Of a stretch of 5,035 nt of DNA, positions 1 to 4,725 are shown in pieces. Location: assembly GCA_021793745.1 (NCBI GenBank), contig JAJYSD010000147.1, positions 1 through 5,035 on the forward strand. The letters run 5' to 3'. Below the pieces are notes generated by a model. It did not search any database. It saw only the letters and a program-made list of their open reading frames with translations, and was not told the DNA's origin. Position numbers and translations under genes: made by a program. Source of the stretch: Bacillota bacterium. GTDB lineage: Bacteria > Bacillota > Bacilli > Thermoactinomycetales > DSM-44946. How positions within the stretch are numbered: the first letter of the stretch is position 1; each line of letters begins with the position of its first letter.

Positions 1-79
1 TGGAAACCCCCAGAAACTTGCACAAATCCTTGACGCTGTGACGGTGACGCAACTCATCCACCACTTGAAACCTCAGTGT
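1..79 (-). CDS. IS3-family transposase OrfB, N-terminal fragment (cut by window edge)
   Basis: In the -1 frame relative to orfA, 26 codons are open to the window edge and read TLRFQVVDEL, then RHRHSVKDLCKFLGVS. This matches the start of IS3 OrfB proteins, where a short helical region with a (V)xxLC..LGVSRSGYY-type motif precedes the DDE integrase (rve) domain. The catalytic domain itself is outside the window. No Shine-Dalgarno-led start is evident in this frame, so expression is probably as an OrfAB fusion by -1 frameshifting at 79-85. The identification depends on the short motif plus the position directly behind orfA. Confidence 0.75.
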
Positions 80-372
80 TTTCCCTCCCTTGCCAAAATC
101 TCCAGCCACTTTTTTAGGACATCATTTTCCAGTCGCAGCCTTTTGACTTCCCGTTCCAGGTCCTTGTACTCTTTCCGCCTCCCTCTGTGCTCCATTAGCC
201 CAAAATCGCCCTGTTCCCGGTATTTCCGCATCCAGATCTTTAATCGCCCCACATCTTGAATCCCCAGCTCTTCAGCAATCTTTGCCTTGGGAATGCCCTG
301 AAGCCTCATTTCCACTGCCTTCTTTTTCAGTTCAAAGCTATATGTCTTGAATTTCTGTCCTTTTCTTGCCAC
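73..372 (-). CDS. IS3-family transposase OrfA (helix-turn-helix protein)
   Basis: OrfA is the DNA-binding half of an IS3-type transposase; it recognises the terminal repeats and is fused to OrfB by frameshifting. From the GTG at 372 the product is 99 residues. Residues about 12-52 form the HTH_Tnp_1/IS3-type helix-turn-helix, with KAKIAEELGI as the core. Residues 67-93 form a coiled coil with leucines at 72, 79, 86 and 93, exactly seven apart, as in the leucine zipper through which IS3 OrfA proteins multimerise. I prefer the GTG at 372 over the in-frame GTG at 381 because the Shine-Dalgarno AAGGGG (381-386) lies 8 bases before it, whereas the GTG at 381 overlaps that site. The frame ends in TGA at 73-75, right after a slippery heptamer. 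The protein looks intact. Family assignment is confident; the subgroup is inferred. Confidence 0.88.
   Translation of the reverse strand: MARKGQKFKTYSFELKKKAVEMRLQGIPKAKIAEELGIQDVGRLKIWMRKYREQGDFGLMEHRGRRKEYKDLEREVKRLRLENDVLKKWLEILAREGKH
79..85 (-). promoter_or_regulatory. Slippery heptamer for -1 frameshift orfA to orfB
   Basis: On the minus strand the sequence G GGA AAA (orfA frame) fits the X_XXY_YYZ pattern of simultaneous-slippage sites and lies one codon before the orfA TGA. A one-base backward slip gives GGG AAA followed by ACA CTG AGG, entering the open orfB frame. IS3-family elements generally make OrfAB this way, often on A-rich heptamers. A stimulatory stem-loop would lie downstream and is not clear in the 72 bases that remain. 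Confidence 0.55.
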
Positions 373-380
373 GAAAATCA

Positions 381-431
381 CCCCTTAAAGTAATTTTCAC
401 AGGGGTGTTTTCCTGTGTCTACTTTAAGGGG
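381..431 (-). repeat. 12-bp perfect inverted repeat at IS left end, overlapping orfA ribosome binding site
   Basis: CCCCTTAAAGTA (381-392) and TACTTTAAGGGG (420-431) are exact reverse complements separated by 27 bases. Inside the loop, CACAGG (398-403) and CCTGTG (412-417) form a second perfect inverted repeat. In RNA read from the minus strand the inner arm contains AAGGGG, the orfA Shine-Dalgarno. A transcript entering from outside the element would therefore fold and bury the site. Comparable RBS-sequestering hairpins protect IS10 and IS50 from read-through expression; here the role is inferred from geometry. Confidence 0.7.
393..421 (-). promoter_or_regulatory. Possible sigma-A-type promoter for the IS transposase
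   Basis: On the minus strand, TAGACA (416-421, five of six matches to the -35 consensus) is followed after 17 bases by GAAAAT (393-398, four of six matches to -10). Transcription would start near 386, just at the Shine-Dalgarno of orfA, so the leader would be very short. The placement lets the native transcript exclude the outer arm of the inverted repeat at 420-431. This is a consensus match only. Confidence 0.4.
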
Positions 432-440
432 TGCACTTCA

Positions 441-461
441 ATTTGCGGAGGGGCTTTTTTT
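441..461 (-). terminator. Split half of an intrinsic terminator of the reductase gene
   Basis: Directly after the reductase stop codon (TAA, 460-462) the minus strand reads a run of seven A, then GCCCCTCCGC and AAAT, then the IS terminus. An A-run followed by a GC-rich arm is what the 5' half of a bidirectional intrinsic terminator looks like, but the matching arm GCGGAGGGGC plus T-run is absent on this side. The simplest reading is that the IS inserted into the hairpin loop and the other arm is beyond its far end, outside the window. Inference from one arm only. Confidence 0.45.
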
Positions 462-957
462 ACGCCAGGGGGCTCCAGTCCACGTGTTGGATGATCCGGT
501 CGGCAAATTGTTCCAGATACTTTCGGTCGACTTGATCAAACCGGTTTTTTACCGGACTGTCGATGTCCAGCACACCGAGGAGGCGGCCCTCCGACATCAT
601 CGGCACGACGATTTCGGATCGGGAGTCGGCATCGCAGGCGATGTGTCCGGGAAATTGGAATACATCGGGAACCACCTGGGTCTCCCGCTCAGCCGCGGCG
701 GTTCCACAAACCCCTTTCCCCATGGGGATGCGGACGCAGGCGGGTTTTCCCATAAACGGCCCCAGAACGAGCTCCTCACCCTTGAGCAGATAAAAACCGC
801 ACCAGTTCACCTGTTCCAGGGAGAAGTACAGAAGGGAAGCGGCGTTGGCCAGGTTGGCCACCCAATCCCGTTCCCCTTCCAGGAGGCTGTCGACCTGTTT
901 CAGCAGGTGCTCGTAGCGTTCTTCACGGCTTCCTTCCGCCTTTTCAAGGACAAACAT
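460..957 (-). CDS. msrC: Free methionine-(R)-sulfoxide reductase (GAF-domain fRMsr)
   Basis: The enzyme reduces free L-methionine-(R)-sulfoxide to methionine in the cytosol, using thioredoxin-type reductant, as part of oxidative-damage repair. The 165-residue product is one GAF domain, the same length as E. coli fRMsr (YebR/MsrC). It contains ACVRIPMGKGVCGTA at 73-87 and GHIACDADSRSEIVVP at 104-119. Cys74, Cys84 and Cys108 keep the spacing of 10 and 24 of the E. coli catalytic set (Cys84, Cys94, Cys118), so the active site is complete. NWCGFYLL (51-58), GPFMGKPAC and GVLDIDSP are also family signatures. The ATG at 955-957 is chosen because AAAGGAGG precedes it by 7 bases; the frame stays open further upstream but without a ribosome binding site. 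The gene is divergent from the aminopeptidase and its 3' end touches the insertion sequence, leaving its terminator apparently split. Confidence 0.93.
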   Translation of the reverse strand: MFVLEKAEGSREERYEHLLKQVDSLLEGERDWVANLANAASLLYFSLEQVNWCGFYLLKGEELVLGPFMGKPACVRIPMGKGVCGTAAAERETQVVPDVFQFPGHIACDADSRSEIVVPMMSEGRLLGVLDIDSPVKNRFDQVDRKYLEQFADRIIQHVDWSPLA

Positions 958-1039
958 GGTTAGTCCTCCTTTCGGGGGTCTTTTACAGGGTAAGCATATC
1001 ACATTTTCCGCCCTTTGAACTCCCCGCGTCCTCCCTGGA

Positions 1040-1068
1040 TAGGCATTCCCTTTTCCCCGTGATAAAAT
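1040..1068 (+). promoter_or_regulatory. Probable sigma-A promoter of the aminopeptidase gene
   Basis: TAGGCA (1040-1045, four of six consensus matches) and TAAAAT (1063-1068, five of six) are separated by exactly 17 bases. Transcription would begin near 1075, giving a leader of about 25 bases that contains the Shine-Dalgarno at 1087-1094. The element lies in the divergent region 958-1100. For the opposite-strand reductase gene I see only a weak TATGCT-like -10 (993-998) without a good -35. Confidence 0.5.
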
Positions 1069-1100
1069 AGTCAGCGAAATTGTCACAAGGGGGGCTGATG

Positions 1101-2219
1101 ATGCGCGATCCGAGAATTGTAAAATTGGCCCAGCTGTTGGTCCATCACTCGTGCCAGGTACAGAAGGGCGACCAGGTATTGATCGAAGTGTTTAATGCCG
1201 GCCACGAACTGGCCCGGGCCTTGGTGTCGGAGATTTACGCGGCGGGAGGCTATCCCCACGTGCAGCTGCACGATCACACGCTGACCCGGGCGTTGCTGCT
1301 CGGCACCGACGAGGAACACTTGAAGCAGTGGGCCCGGTTTGATCTGGCGCGGATGAAGGAGATGGATTGTTATATCGGGATCCGGGGCAGCCACAACATC
1401 AACGAGACCGTCGATGTGCCGGCGGACAAAATGCGGTTGCAGATGGAGCTGTACAACAAGCCGGTTCACAAGGAGCAACGGGTCAACCACACCCGCTGGG
1501 TGGTCCTGCGCTATCCCAACGCTTCCATGGCCCAGCTGGCCCAAATGAGCACGGAAGCCTTCGAGGACTTTTACTTTGATGTGTGCACCCTGGATTACGT
1601 CAAAATGGACCGGGCGATGGATCCGCTGGTGGAACGGATGGAGCGGACGGATCAGGTGCGGATCGTCGGCCCGGGAACCGATCTCACCTTCTCTATCAAG
1701 GGGCTTCCCGCCATCAAGTGCGCCGGCCGGATGAACATCCCCGACGGTGAAGTGTTTACAGCGCCCGTCCGGGATTCGGTCAACGGCGTCATCACCTTCA
1801 ACACGGCCAGCGTTTACCAGGGAACCACCTTCGAGAATATCCGCTTCGAGTTTCGCGATGGAAAAATCGTGGATGCGACAGCCAACGACACCGAACGGCT
1901 CAACGAAATCCTGGACACCGACGAGGGGGCCCGGTATATCGGGGAGTTCAGCCTGGGGTTCAACCCCTACATCCTCCATCCGATGAAGGATACGCTCTTC
2001 GACGAGAAAATCGCTGGTAGCTTCCACTTCACCCCCGGTTCCGCCTACGAAGAATGTAACAACGGCAACCGGTCGGCGATCCATTGGGACCTGGTGTCCA
2101 TCCAGCGGCCGGAGTATGGCGGAGGCGAAATCTGGTTCGACGGGGAACTGATCCGCAAGGATGGCCGCTTTGTGGTACCGGATCTGGAACCGCTCAATCC
2201 GGAAAATCTGAAGGGTTAA
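1101..2219 (+). CDS. M29-family metallo-aminopeptidase (AmpS/PepS type)
   Basis: Cytosolic exopeptidase that removes N-terminal residues from peptides using a two-metal centre (Zn, Co or Mg in studied members), feeding amino-acid recycling. The 372-residue protein begins MRDPRIVKLAQLLVHHSCQV, a typical M29 opening with QKGDQVLIE (21-29) next. The C-terminal catalytic half has IPDGEVFTAP (Glu217), RYIGEFSLG (Glu282), GSFHFTPG (His309) and NRSAIHWDLV (His328, Asp330). These correspond, from family knowledge, to the metal ligands of thermophilic M29 aminopeptidases, so the enzyme should be active. It is shorter than the roughly 410 residues of AmpS/AmpT. Start choice: AAGGGGGG (1087-1094) lies 6 bases before the ATG at 1101; the ATG at 1098 (3-base spacing) is possible, and an in-frame TTG at 1080 lies before the ribosome binding site and is unlikely. 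No signal peptide is seen. A large hairpin with a T-run follows at 2238-2326. Confidence 0.92.
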   Translation: MRDPRIVKLAQLLVHHSCQVQKGDQVLIEVFNAGHELARALVSEIYAAGGYPHVQLHDHTLTRALLLGTDEEHLKQWARFDLARMKEMDCYIGIRGSHNINETVDVPADKMRLQMELYNKPVHKEQRVNHTRWVVLRYPNASMAQLAQMSTEAFEDFYFDVCTLDYVKMDRAMDPLVERMERTDQVRIVGPGTDLTFSIKGLPAIKCAGRMNIPDGEVFTAPVRDSVNGVITFNTASVYQGTTFENIRFEFRDGKIVDATANDTERLNEILDTDEGARYIGEFSLGFNPYILHPMKDTLFDEKIAGSFHFTPGSAYEECNNGNRSAIHWDLVSIQRPEYGGGEIWFDGELIRKDGRFVVPDLEPLNPENLKG

Positions 2220-2237
2220 TTGCGAGATTGCGGAATC

Positions 2238-2326
2238 ACGGGACGAAAGGCTGGTGAAAAGGCGCCAGGGGATCGTACCGTCCGGCAGGTGCCTTTTCAT
2301 CCGGCGCTTCGTCCCGTACTCTTTTT
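2238..2326 (+). terminator. Long imperfect hairpin with T-run downstream of the aminopeptidase gene
   Basis: Two nested stems are visible. The outer stem is ACGGGACGAA (2238-2247) with TTCGTCCCGT (2308-2317), 10 perfect pairs. The inner stem is 2253-2266 with 2288-2301, 14 pairs including two G-U, and contains GAAAAGGCGCC opposite GGTGCCTTTTC. They are separated by a small internal loop, and a five-T run (2322-2326) follows a few bases after the outer stem. The location, 19 bases past the aminopeptidase stop, suits a terminator, but the arms are much longer than usual and the T-run is offset by four bases. It could instead be a structured 3' UTR, a small RNA or a degenerate palindromic repeat element. 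Confidence 0.5.
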
Positions 2327-2464
2327 GCAAGTCGAGGATCGGGCTTTCACCCATTTTGTTAAGGCGATAAAAATTTGTGCAACCTTCCCGAAAATTGAAT
2401 ATATATTGGAGTGCGGCCGGTTTTCCCCTTTAAAAAAGGGGTTTACCGTCATCCCTGGTGTCTC
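2327..2464. other. Non-coding stretch between hairpin and small membrane gene
   Basis: Together with the hairpin this makes about 245 bases after the aminopeptidase without a convincing gene. Positions 2353-2407 are conspicuously AT-rich against GC-rich surroundings (ATTGAATATATATTGG at 2394-2409). A promoter for the next gene could lie here; TTGTGC at 2375-2380 is the best -35 guess, but no -10 fits at 16-18 bases. A short hairpin, CCCCTT (2425-2430) with AAGGGG (2436-2441) and loop TAAAA-like, sits just before the small ORF. Its T-tail is only three bases, so it is a weak terminator candidate. Confidence 0.35.
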
Positions 2465-2748
2465 ATGATGTTGGCGGGGGTGCTCTTTTCCTTTCTCCTG
2501 GCCTTGCTCCTCAGCCTCGAACGGAGCCCTGCGCACCTTTCGCCGGTGTCCGGGGTGGAGGGGGGCTTTCGATCCGAGTGGTTTCCGACGTCGATGCTCC
2601 CTACTGGGTGAGCGTCGTCGGTTTCACCGGGTGGTTCTTGGCGCTGGGCGGATTTTCCCTCTTGGTGTTGTTCGGATTCTCCTTTCTCCTTCGTCGGTTG
2701 GAGGGGGACGCGTTGGATCCGGCAAAAAGAAAACCGCCGGCGCGATAA
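2465..2748 (+). CDS. Small two-helix membrane protein split by a -1 frameshift (unknown function)
   Basis: Not a family I recognise. From the ATG at 2465 one frame gives a hydrophobic segment (MMLAGVLFSFLLALLLSLER, residues 1-20) and a polar linker. It would then run to a TGA at 2609-2611, after 48 codons. At the six-G run 2560-2565 the -1 frame takes over and reads GLSIRVVSDVDAPYW, then a second strongly hydrophobic stretch (about residues 50-76), a positive RRLEGDALDPAKRKPPAR tail and TAA at 2746-2748. Joined, the product has 94 residues and two membrane helices. An intrinsic terminator starts 3 bases after this stop, which supports the downstream frame being the true 3' end. The ribosome binding site is poor (CTGGTG, 2455-2460). 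Explanations are a missing G in the assembly, a real null mutation, or slippage on G GGG GGC. Function is not inferred. Confidence 0.4.
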
Positions 2749-2751
2749 AAT

Positions 2752-2785
2752 ACCTCCCCCGGGTAAGGAGAGGGGAGGTTTTTTT
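2752..2785. terminator. Bidirectional intrinsic terminator between convergent genes
   Basis: ACCTCCCC (2752-2759) pairs with GGGGAGGT (2772-2779) around a 12-base loop. On the plus strand seven T follow (2779-2785), terminating the small membrane gene. On the minus strand the same stem is followed by TATTTTAT (2752 downward), serving the symporter gene whose stop is at 2798. Convergent position and T-tracts on both sides make this a clear call. Confidence 0.85.
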
Positions 2786-2797
2786 GGGGATTTTCGA

Positions 2798-4165
2798 TCA
2801 ACCGGCAGAAGAGGACCTTTGACTTTCCAGCCGCTCCGCTTTGACAAATTCCCGGAAAGAGCGGGTTTCCGAGACGACGACGCCGGAGAGGAGCAACAGA
2901 CCGATCAGGTTGGGCAGGGCCATCAACCCGTTCATCATGTCCGCCGCTTCCCAAACCAGGTCGATTTTCAGCAGGGAACCGATAAAGATGAAGACGACAA
3001 AAGCGGTGCGATAGGGAATGGTCATGCGGTCCCCGAACAGGTAGGTGAAGCATTTTTCACCGTAGTAGGACCAGCCGAGCACCGTCGAGTAGGCGAACAG
3101 AATCAGCCCGATCGTGACGATCAGTCCTCCCACGACCGGAAGAGCGCTGTTGAAGGCGGCCACCGTTACCTGGGCTCCTTCAAGCACGCCCGGCTCGTAT
3201 TTCAGGTAGGCACCGGTCATGACGATGGTCAAGCCCGTAAAGGTACAGACGATGATGGTATCCAGAAAGGTGCCCGTCATGGCCACGAGGGCTTGTCGGC
3301 CGGGGTGGTCGGTCTTGGCTGCGGCCGCCGCGATGGGGGCGGATCCCAGTCCCGATTCGTTGGAGAAGAGTCCGCGGGCCACACCCATCTTGATCACCGT
3401 TCCGATGGCGCCCCCCGCCATGGCCTGACCGGTGAAGGCGTCGGAGAAGATCAGCGCGAAGGCCGACGGCAATTGATCCAGATTGAGCAAAATGACGATC
3501 AGTCCACTCAAGACGTAGAAAATCGCCATGAAGGGAACCAAGTAGTTGGAGACCCGGCCGATTGAATGGATGCCTCCGAGGAGCACCAGGGCGGTACAGA
3601 AGGCCAGGATCAGACCGGAGATCCAGGGGGTGATGCCGAAGGTTTCCTCAAATGCGGAGGCGACGGAATGGGATTGCACCATATTGCCGATGCCGAAGGC
3701 GGCGACGGAGCCGAACAGGGCGAACAAAACAGCCAGCCATTTCATGCCGAGGCCGCGTTCGATATAATACATTGGACCGCCGGACATCTCTCCCCGCTCG
3801 TTGGTGACCCGGTATTTGACGGCGAGGATCGCTTCGGCGTATTTGGTGGCCATCCCGAAAATGGCGGTGATCCACATCCACAGCAGGGCTCCCGGTCCGC
3901 CAAGGGTTACGGCGGTGGCCACCCCGGCGATGTTACCGGTCCCGACGGTCGCCGACAGGGCGGTCATCAGAGCGGAAAAGTGGGAAATGTCACCCTTTGA
4001 TTTCTTGTCCTGGTGCCGGCTGAAGGCCAGTTTGAGGGCGTAGGGAAGCTGGGAAAACTGAAGAAATCCGAGCCGAAAGGAGAGGAAGATGCCTGTTCCC
4101 ACCAGCAGGACAAGGGTGGGCCATCCCCATACATACTCATTAATTTTTTGGATGATCTCCAGCAA
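2798..4165 (-). CDS. AGCS-family alanine/glycine:cation symporter
   Basis: Inner-membrane transporter importing alanine and/or glycine with Na+ (or H+), of the LeuT-fold AGCS family (AlsT, DagA, AgcS relatives). The product is 455 residues with about eleven hydrophobic segments. The family signature SATVGTGNIAGVATA falls at 71-85, with Asn78 at the substrate/ion site known from AgcS. It is followed by GGPGALLWMW (89-98), close to the sodium:alanine symporter PROSITE pattern. GLFSNESGLGSAPIAAAAAK and GWSYYGEKC later in the chain are equally typical. The start is set by the ribosome binding site: GAGGTGA, seven bases complementary to the 16S 3' end, is followed after ACCG by TTG (4163-4165). 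The GTG at 4172-4174 overlaps that site, and the open frame back to 4261 has no such signal. The gene is monocistronic, with its terminator at 2752-2785. Specificity (alanine, glycine or glutamine) cannot be told from the sequence. Confidence 0.93.
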   Translation of the reverse strand: MLEIIQKINEYVWGWPTLVLLVGTGIFLSFRLGFLQFSQLPYALKLAFSRHQDKKSKGDISHFSALMTALSATVGTGNIAGVATAVTLGGPGALLWMWITAIFGMATKYAEAILAVKYRVTNERGEMSGGPMYYIERGLGMKWLAVLFALFGSVAAFGIGNMVQSHSVASAFEETFGITPWISGLILAFCTALVLLGGIHSIGRVSNYLVPFMAIFYVLSGLIVILLNLDQLPSAFALIFSDAFTGQAMAGGAIGTVIKMGVARGLFSNESGLGSAPIAAAAAKTDHPGRQALVAMTGTFLDTIIVCTFTGLTIVMTGAYLKYEPGVLEGAQVTVAAFNSALPVVGGLIVTIGLILFAYSTVLGWSYYGEKCFTYLFGDRMTIPYRTAFVVFIFIGSLLKIDLVWEAADMMNGLMALPNLIGLLLLSGVVVSETRSFREFVKAERLESQRSSSAG

Positions 4166-4390
4166 ACGGTTCACCTCGCTCCACGATTGATTGAGTTGGG
4201 TAAAGAGGCGCAATTGCCTGATGGTTATATTCGAATCGGTTTTGCCAAAATCCTCCCCCAAGCGAAAAAAGGAAATATTTTGATCTTAAATGTCAAACAT
4301 TTCCGCTGGAAGTGTATCATGTTAACCCTTAAGCTAAGAGTGGTATATCACAGTAGAAGGAATCTGTTTGGGCGTTAGGAGGTCTCAAGG
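4166..4390. promoter_or_regulatory. Divergent control region between symporter and AbrB-like gene
   Basis: This AT-richer intergenic region must hold the promoters of both flanking genes. A perfect inverted repeat AAATGT-CAA-ACATTT lies at 4288-4302 and could be an operator. On the minus strand it contains TTGACA (4291-4296), a perfect -35, but no reasonable -10 lies 16-18 bases on. For the plus strand, TTAACC (4322-4327) with TATATC (4344-4349) at 16 bases is the best, imperfect pair. The symporter leader of about 100 bases shows no riboswitch or T-box signature I can recognise. Confidence 0.4.
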
Positions 4391-4648
4391 ATGAAGGCGA
4401 CGGGGATTGTTAGAAAAGTAGACGAACTGGGGCGGGTGGTGCTCCCGGTGGAATTGAGGAGAACCCTGGGAATCGATGTCCGGGATCCGCTGGAGGTCTA
4501 CGTCGACGGGAACCGAATTGTTCTCAAAAAATATAATCCGTCCTGTCTTTTTTGCGGTCAATCCGAGGATATGATCGTATTCCGCAACCGGAACGTCTGC
4601 CGCAACTGCCTCACGGAGCTGGCGTCGGCTGCGGATAAGGAACTCTGA
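4391..4648 (+). CDS. AbrB-family transition-state regulator with four-cysteine C-terminus
   Basis: DNA-binding regulator of the AbrB/Abh/SpoVT family, which controls the exit from exponential growth in sporulating Firmicutes. Residues 1-48 are a canonical swapped-hairpin AbrB N-terminal domain: KATGIVRKVDELGRVVLPVE at 2-21, then LRRTLGI and an LEVYVDG...IVLKKY segment. They are very close to B. subtilis AbrB and Abh, including the arginines used for DNA contact. The C-terminus differs from those proteins: SCLFCG (51-56) and NVCRNC (68-73) put Cys52/Cys55 and Cys70/Cys73 in a CxxC-14-CxxC arrangement that suggests a small zinc ribbon instead of the AbrB multimerisation domain. Length is 85 residues. 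TAGGAGGT (4377-4384) lies 6 bases before the ATG, so the start is firm. The gene is followed by its own terminator. Family certain; the target genes are unknown and the name abrB is withheld because of the different tail. Confidence 0.92.
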   Translation: MKATGIVRKVDELGRVVLPVELRRTLGIDVRDPLEVYVDGNRIVLKKYNPSCLFCGQSEDMIVFRNRNVCRNCLTELASAADKEL

Positions 4649-4674
4649 AAGGCCGGATTTACGCACATGCGGAA

Positions 4675-4707
4675 GGGAAGCCCTGGGGAAAGTGGGCTTC
4701 TCTTTTT
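4675..4707 (+). terminator. Intrinsic terminator after the AbrB-like gene
   Basis: GGGAAGCCC (4675-4683) pairs with GGGCTTCTC (4694-4702), nine pairs with one G-U, around a 10-base loop, followed by TTTTT (4703-4707). It lies about 27 bases after the AbrB-like stop and only 4 bases before the Shine-Dalgarno of the next gene. It may therefore also limit read-through into the thioesterase gene. Confidence 0.82.
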
Positions 4708-4725
4708 CGTCAGGGGGGAATGCGG

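Larger units (their letters stand above)
1..440 (-). mobile_element. IS3-family (IS150-like) insertion sequence, left end only
   Basis: The block carries the hallmarks of an IS3-family element read on the minus strand. Its terminus begins TGAAGTGCACCCC at position 440, then come a small helix-turn-helix orfA and an orfB start in the -1 frame. The TG dinucleotide end and the GTGCACCCC...AGTAGACA terminal sequence resemble the IS150 subgroup as I remember it. The right end, most of orfB and the target-site duplication lie before position 1, so neither intactness nor activity can be judged. Immediately outside the end (441-460) is half of a GC-rich terminator stem belonging to the neighbouring reductase gene, suggesting insertion into that terminator. 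The exact end (440, give or take a base) rests on similarity of the terminus, since the other inverted repeat is not visible. Confidence 0.85.

Noticed and set aside
415..963. 182-codon plus-strand frame opposite the sulfoxide reductase
   Set aside because: It mirrors the reductase codons on the other strand, starts inside the IS terminus and has no recognisable protein features.
958..1086. N-terminal extension of the reductase frame up to 1086
   Set aside because: The AAAGGAGG site sits directly before the ATG at 957, and the shorter form has exactly the family length of 165 residues; the extension is low-complexity and overlaps the divergent promoter.
1083..2354. 423-codon open frame on the minus strand across the aminopeptidase gene
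   Set aside because: It is antisense to a confidently identified M29 gene, has no family resemblance or ribosome binding site, and is explained by the GC-rich codon pattern of the real gene.
2220..2468. 82-codon plus-strand frame after the aminopeptidase
   Set aside because: It starts at a TTG overlapping the preceding stop without its own ribosome binding site and runs through the long hairpin; the composition does not look protein-like.
2449..3053. Two minus-strand frames (2449-2847 and 2601-3053) over the small gene and symporter tail
   Set aside because: They cross the bidirectional terminator and the real symporter frame, are rich in Arg/Pro/Ser as expected for shadow frames, and lack initiation signals.
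2819..4000. Several plus-strand open frames opposite the symporter
   Set aside because: They encode repetitive Gly/Asp/His/Arg-rich sequence typical of the complement of a membrane protein gene; the symporter signatures on the minus strand are unambiguous.
4207..4219. Near-palindrome around GCAATTGC in the symporter leader
   Set aside because: It is short and imperfect and matches no operator I can name; it is not distinguishable from chance.
4273..4296. TTGACA on the minus strand as the symporter promoter
   Set aside because: The -35 hexamer is perfect, but the 16-18-base window beyond it reads TTTCCTTT with no acceptable -10, so it is kept only as part of the dyad.
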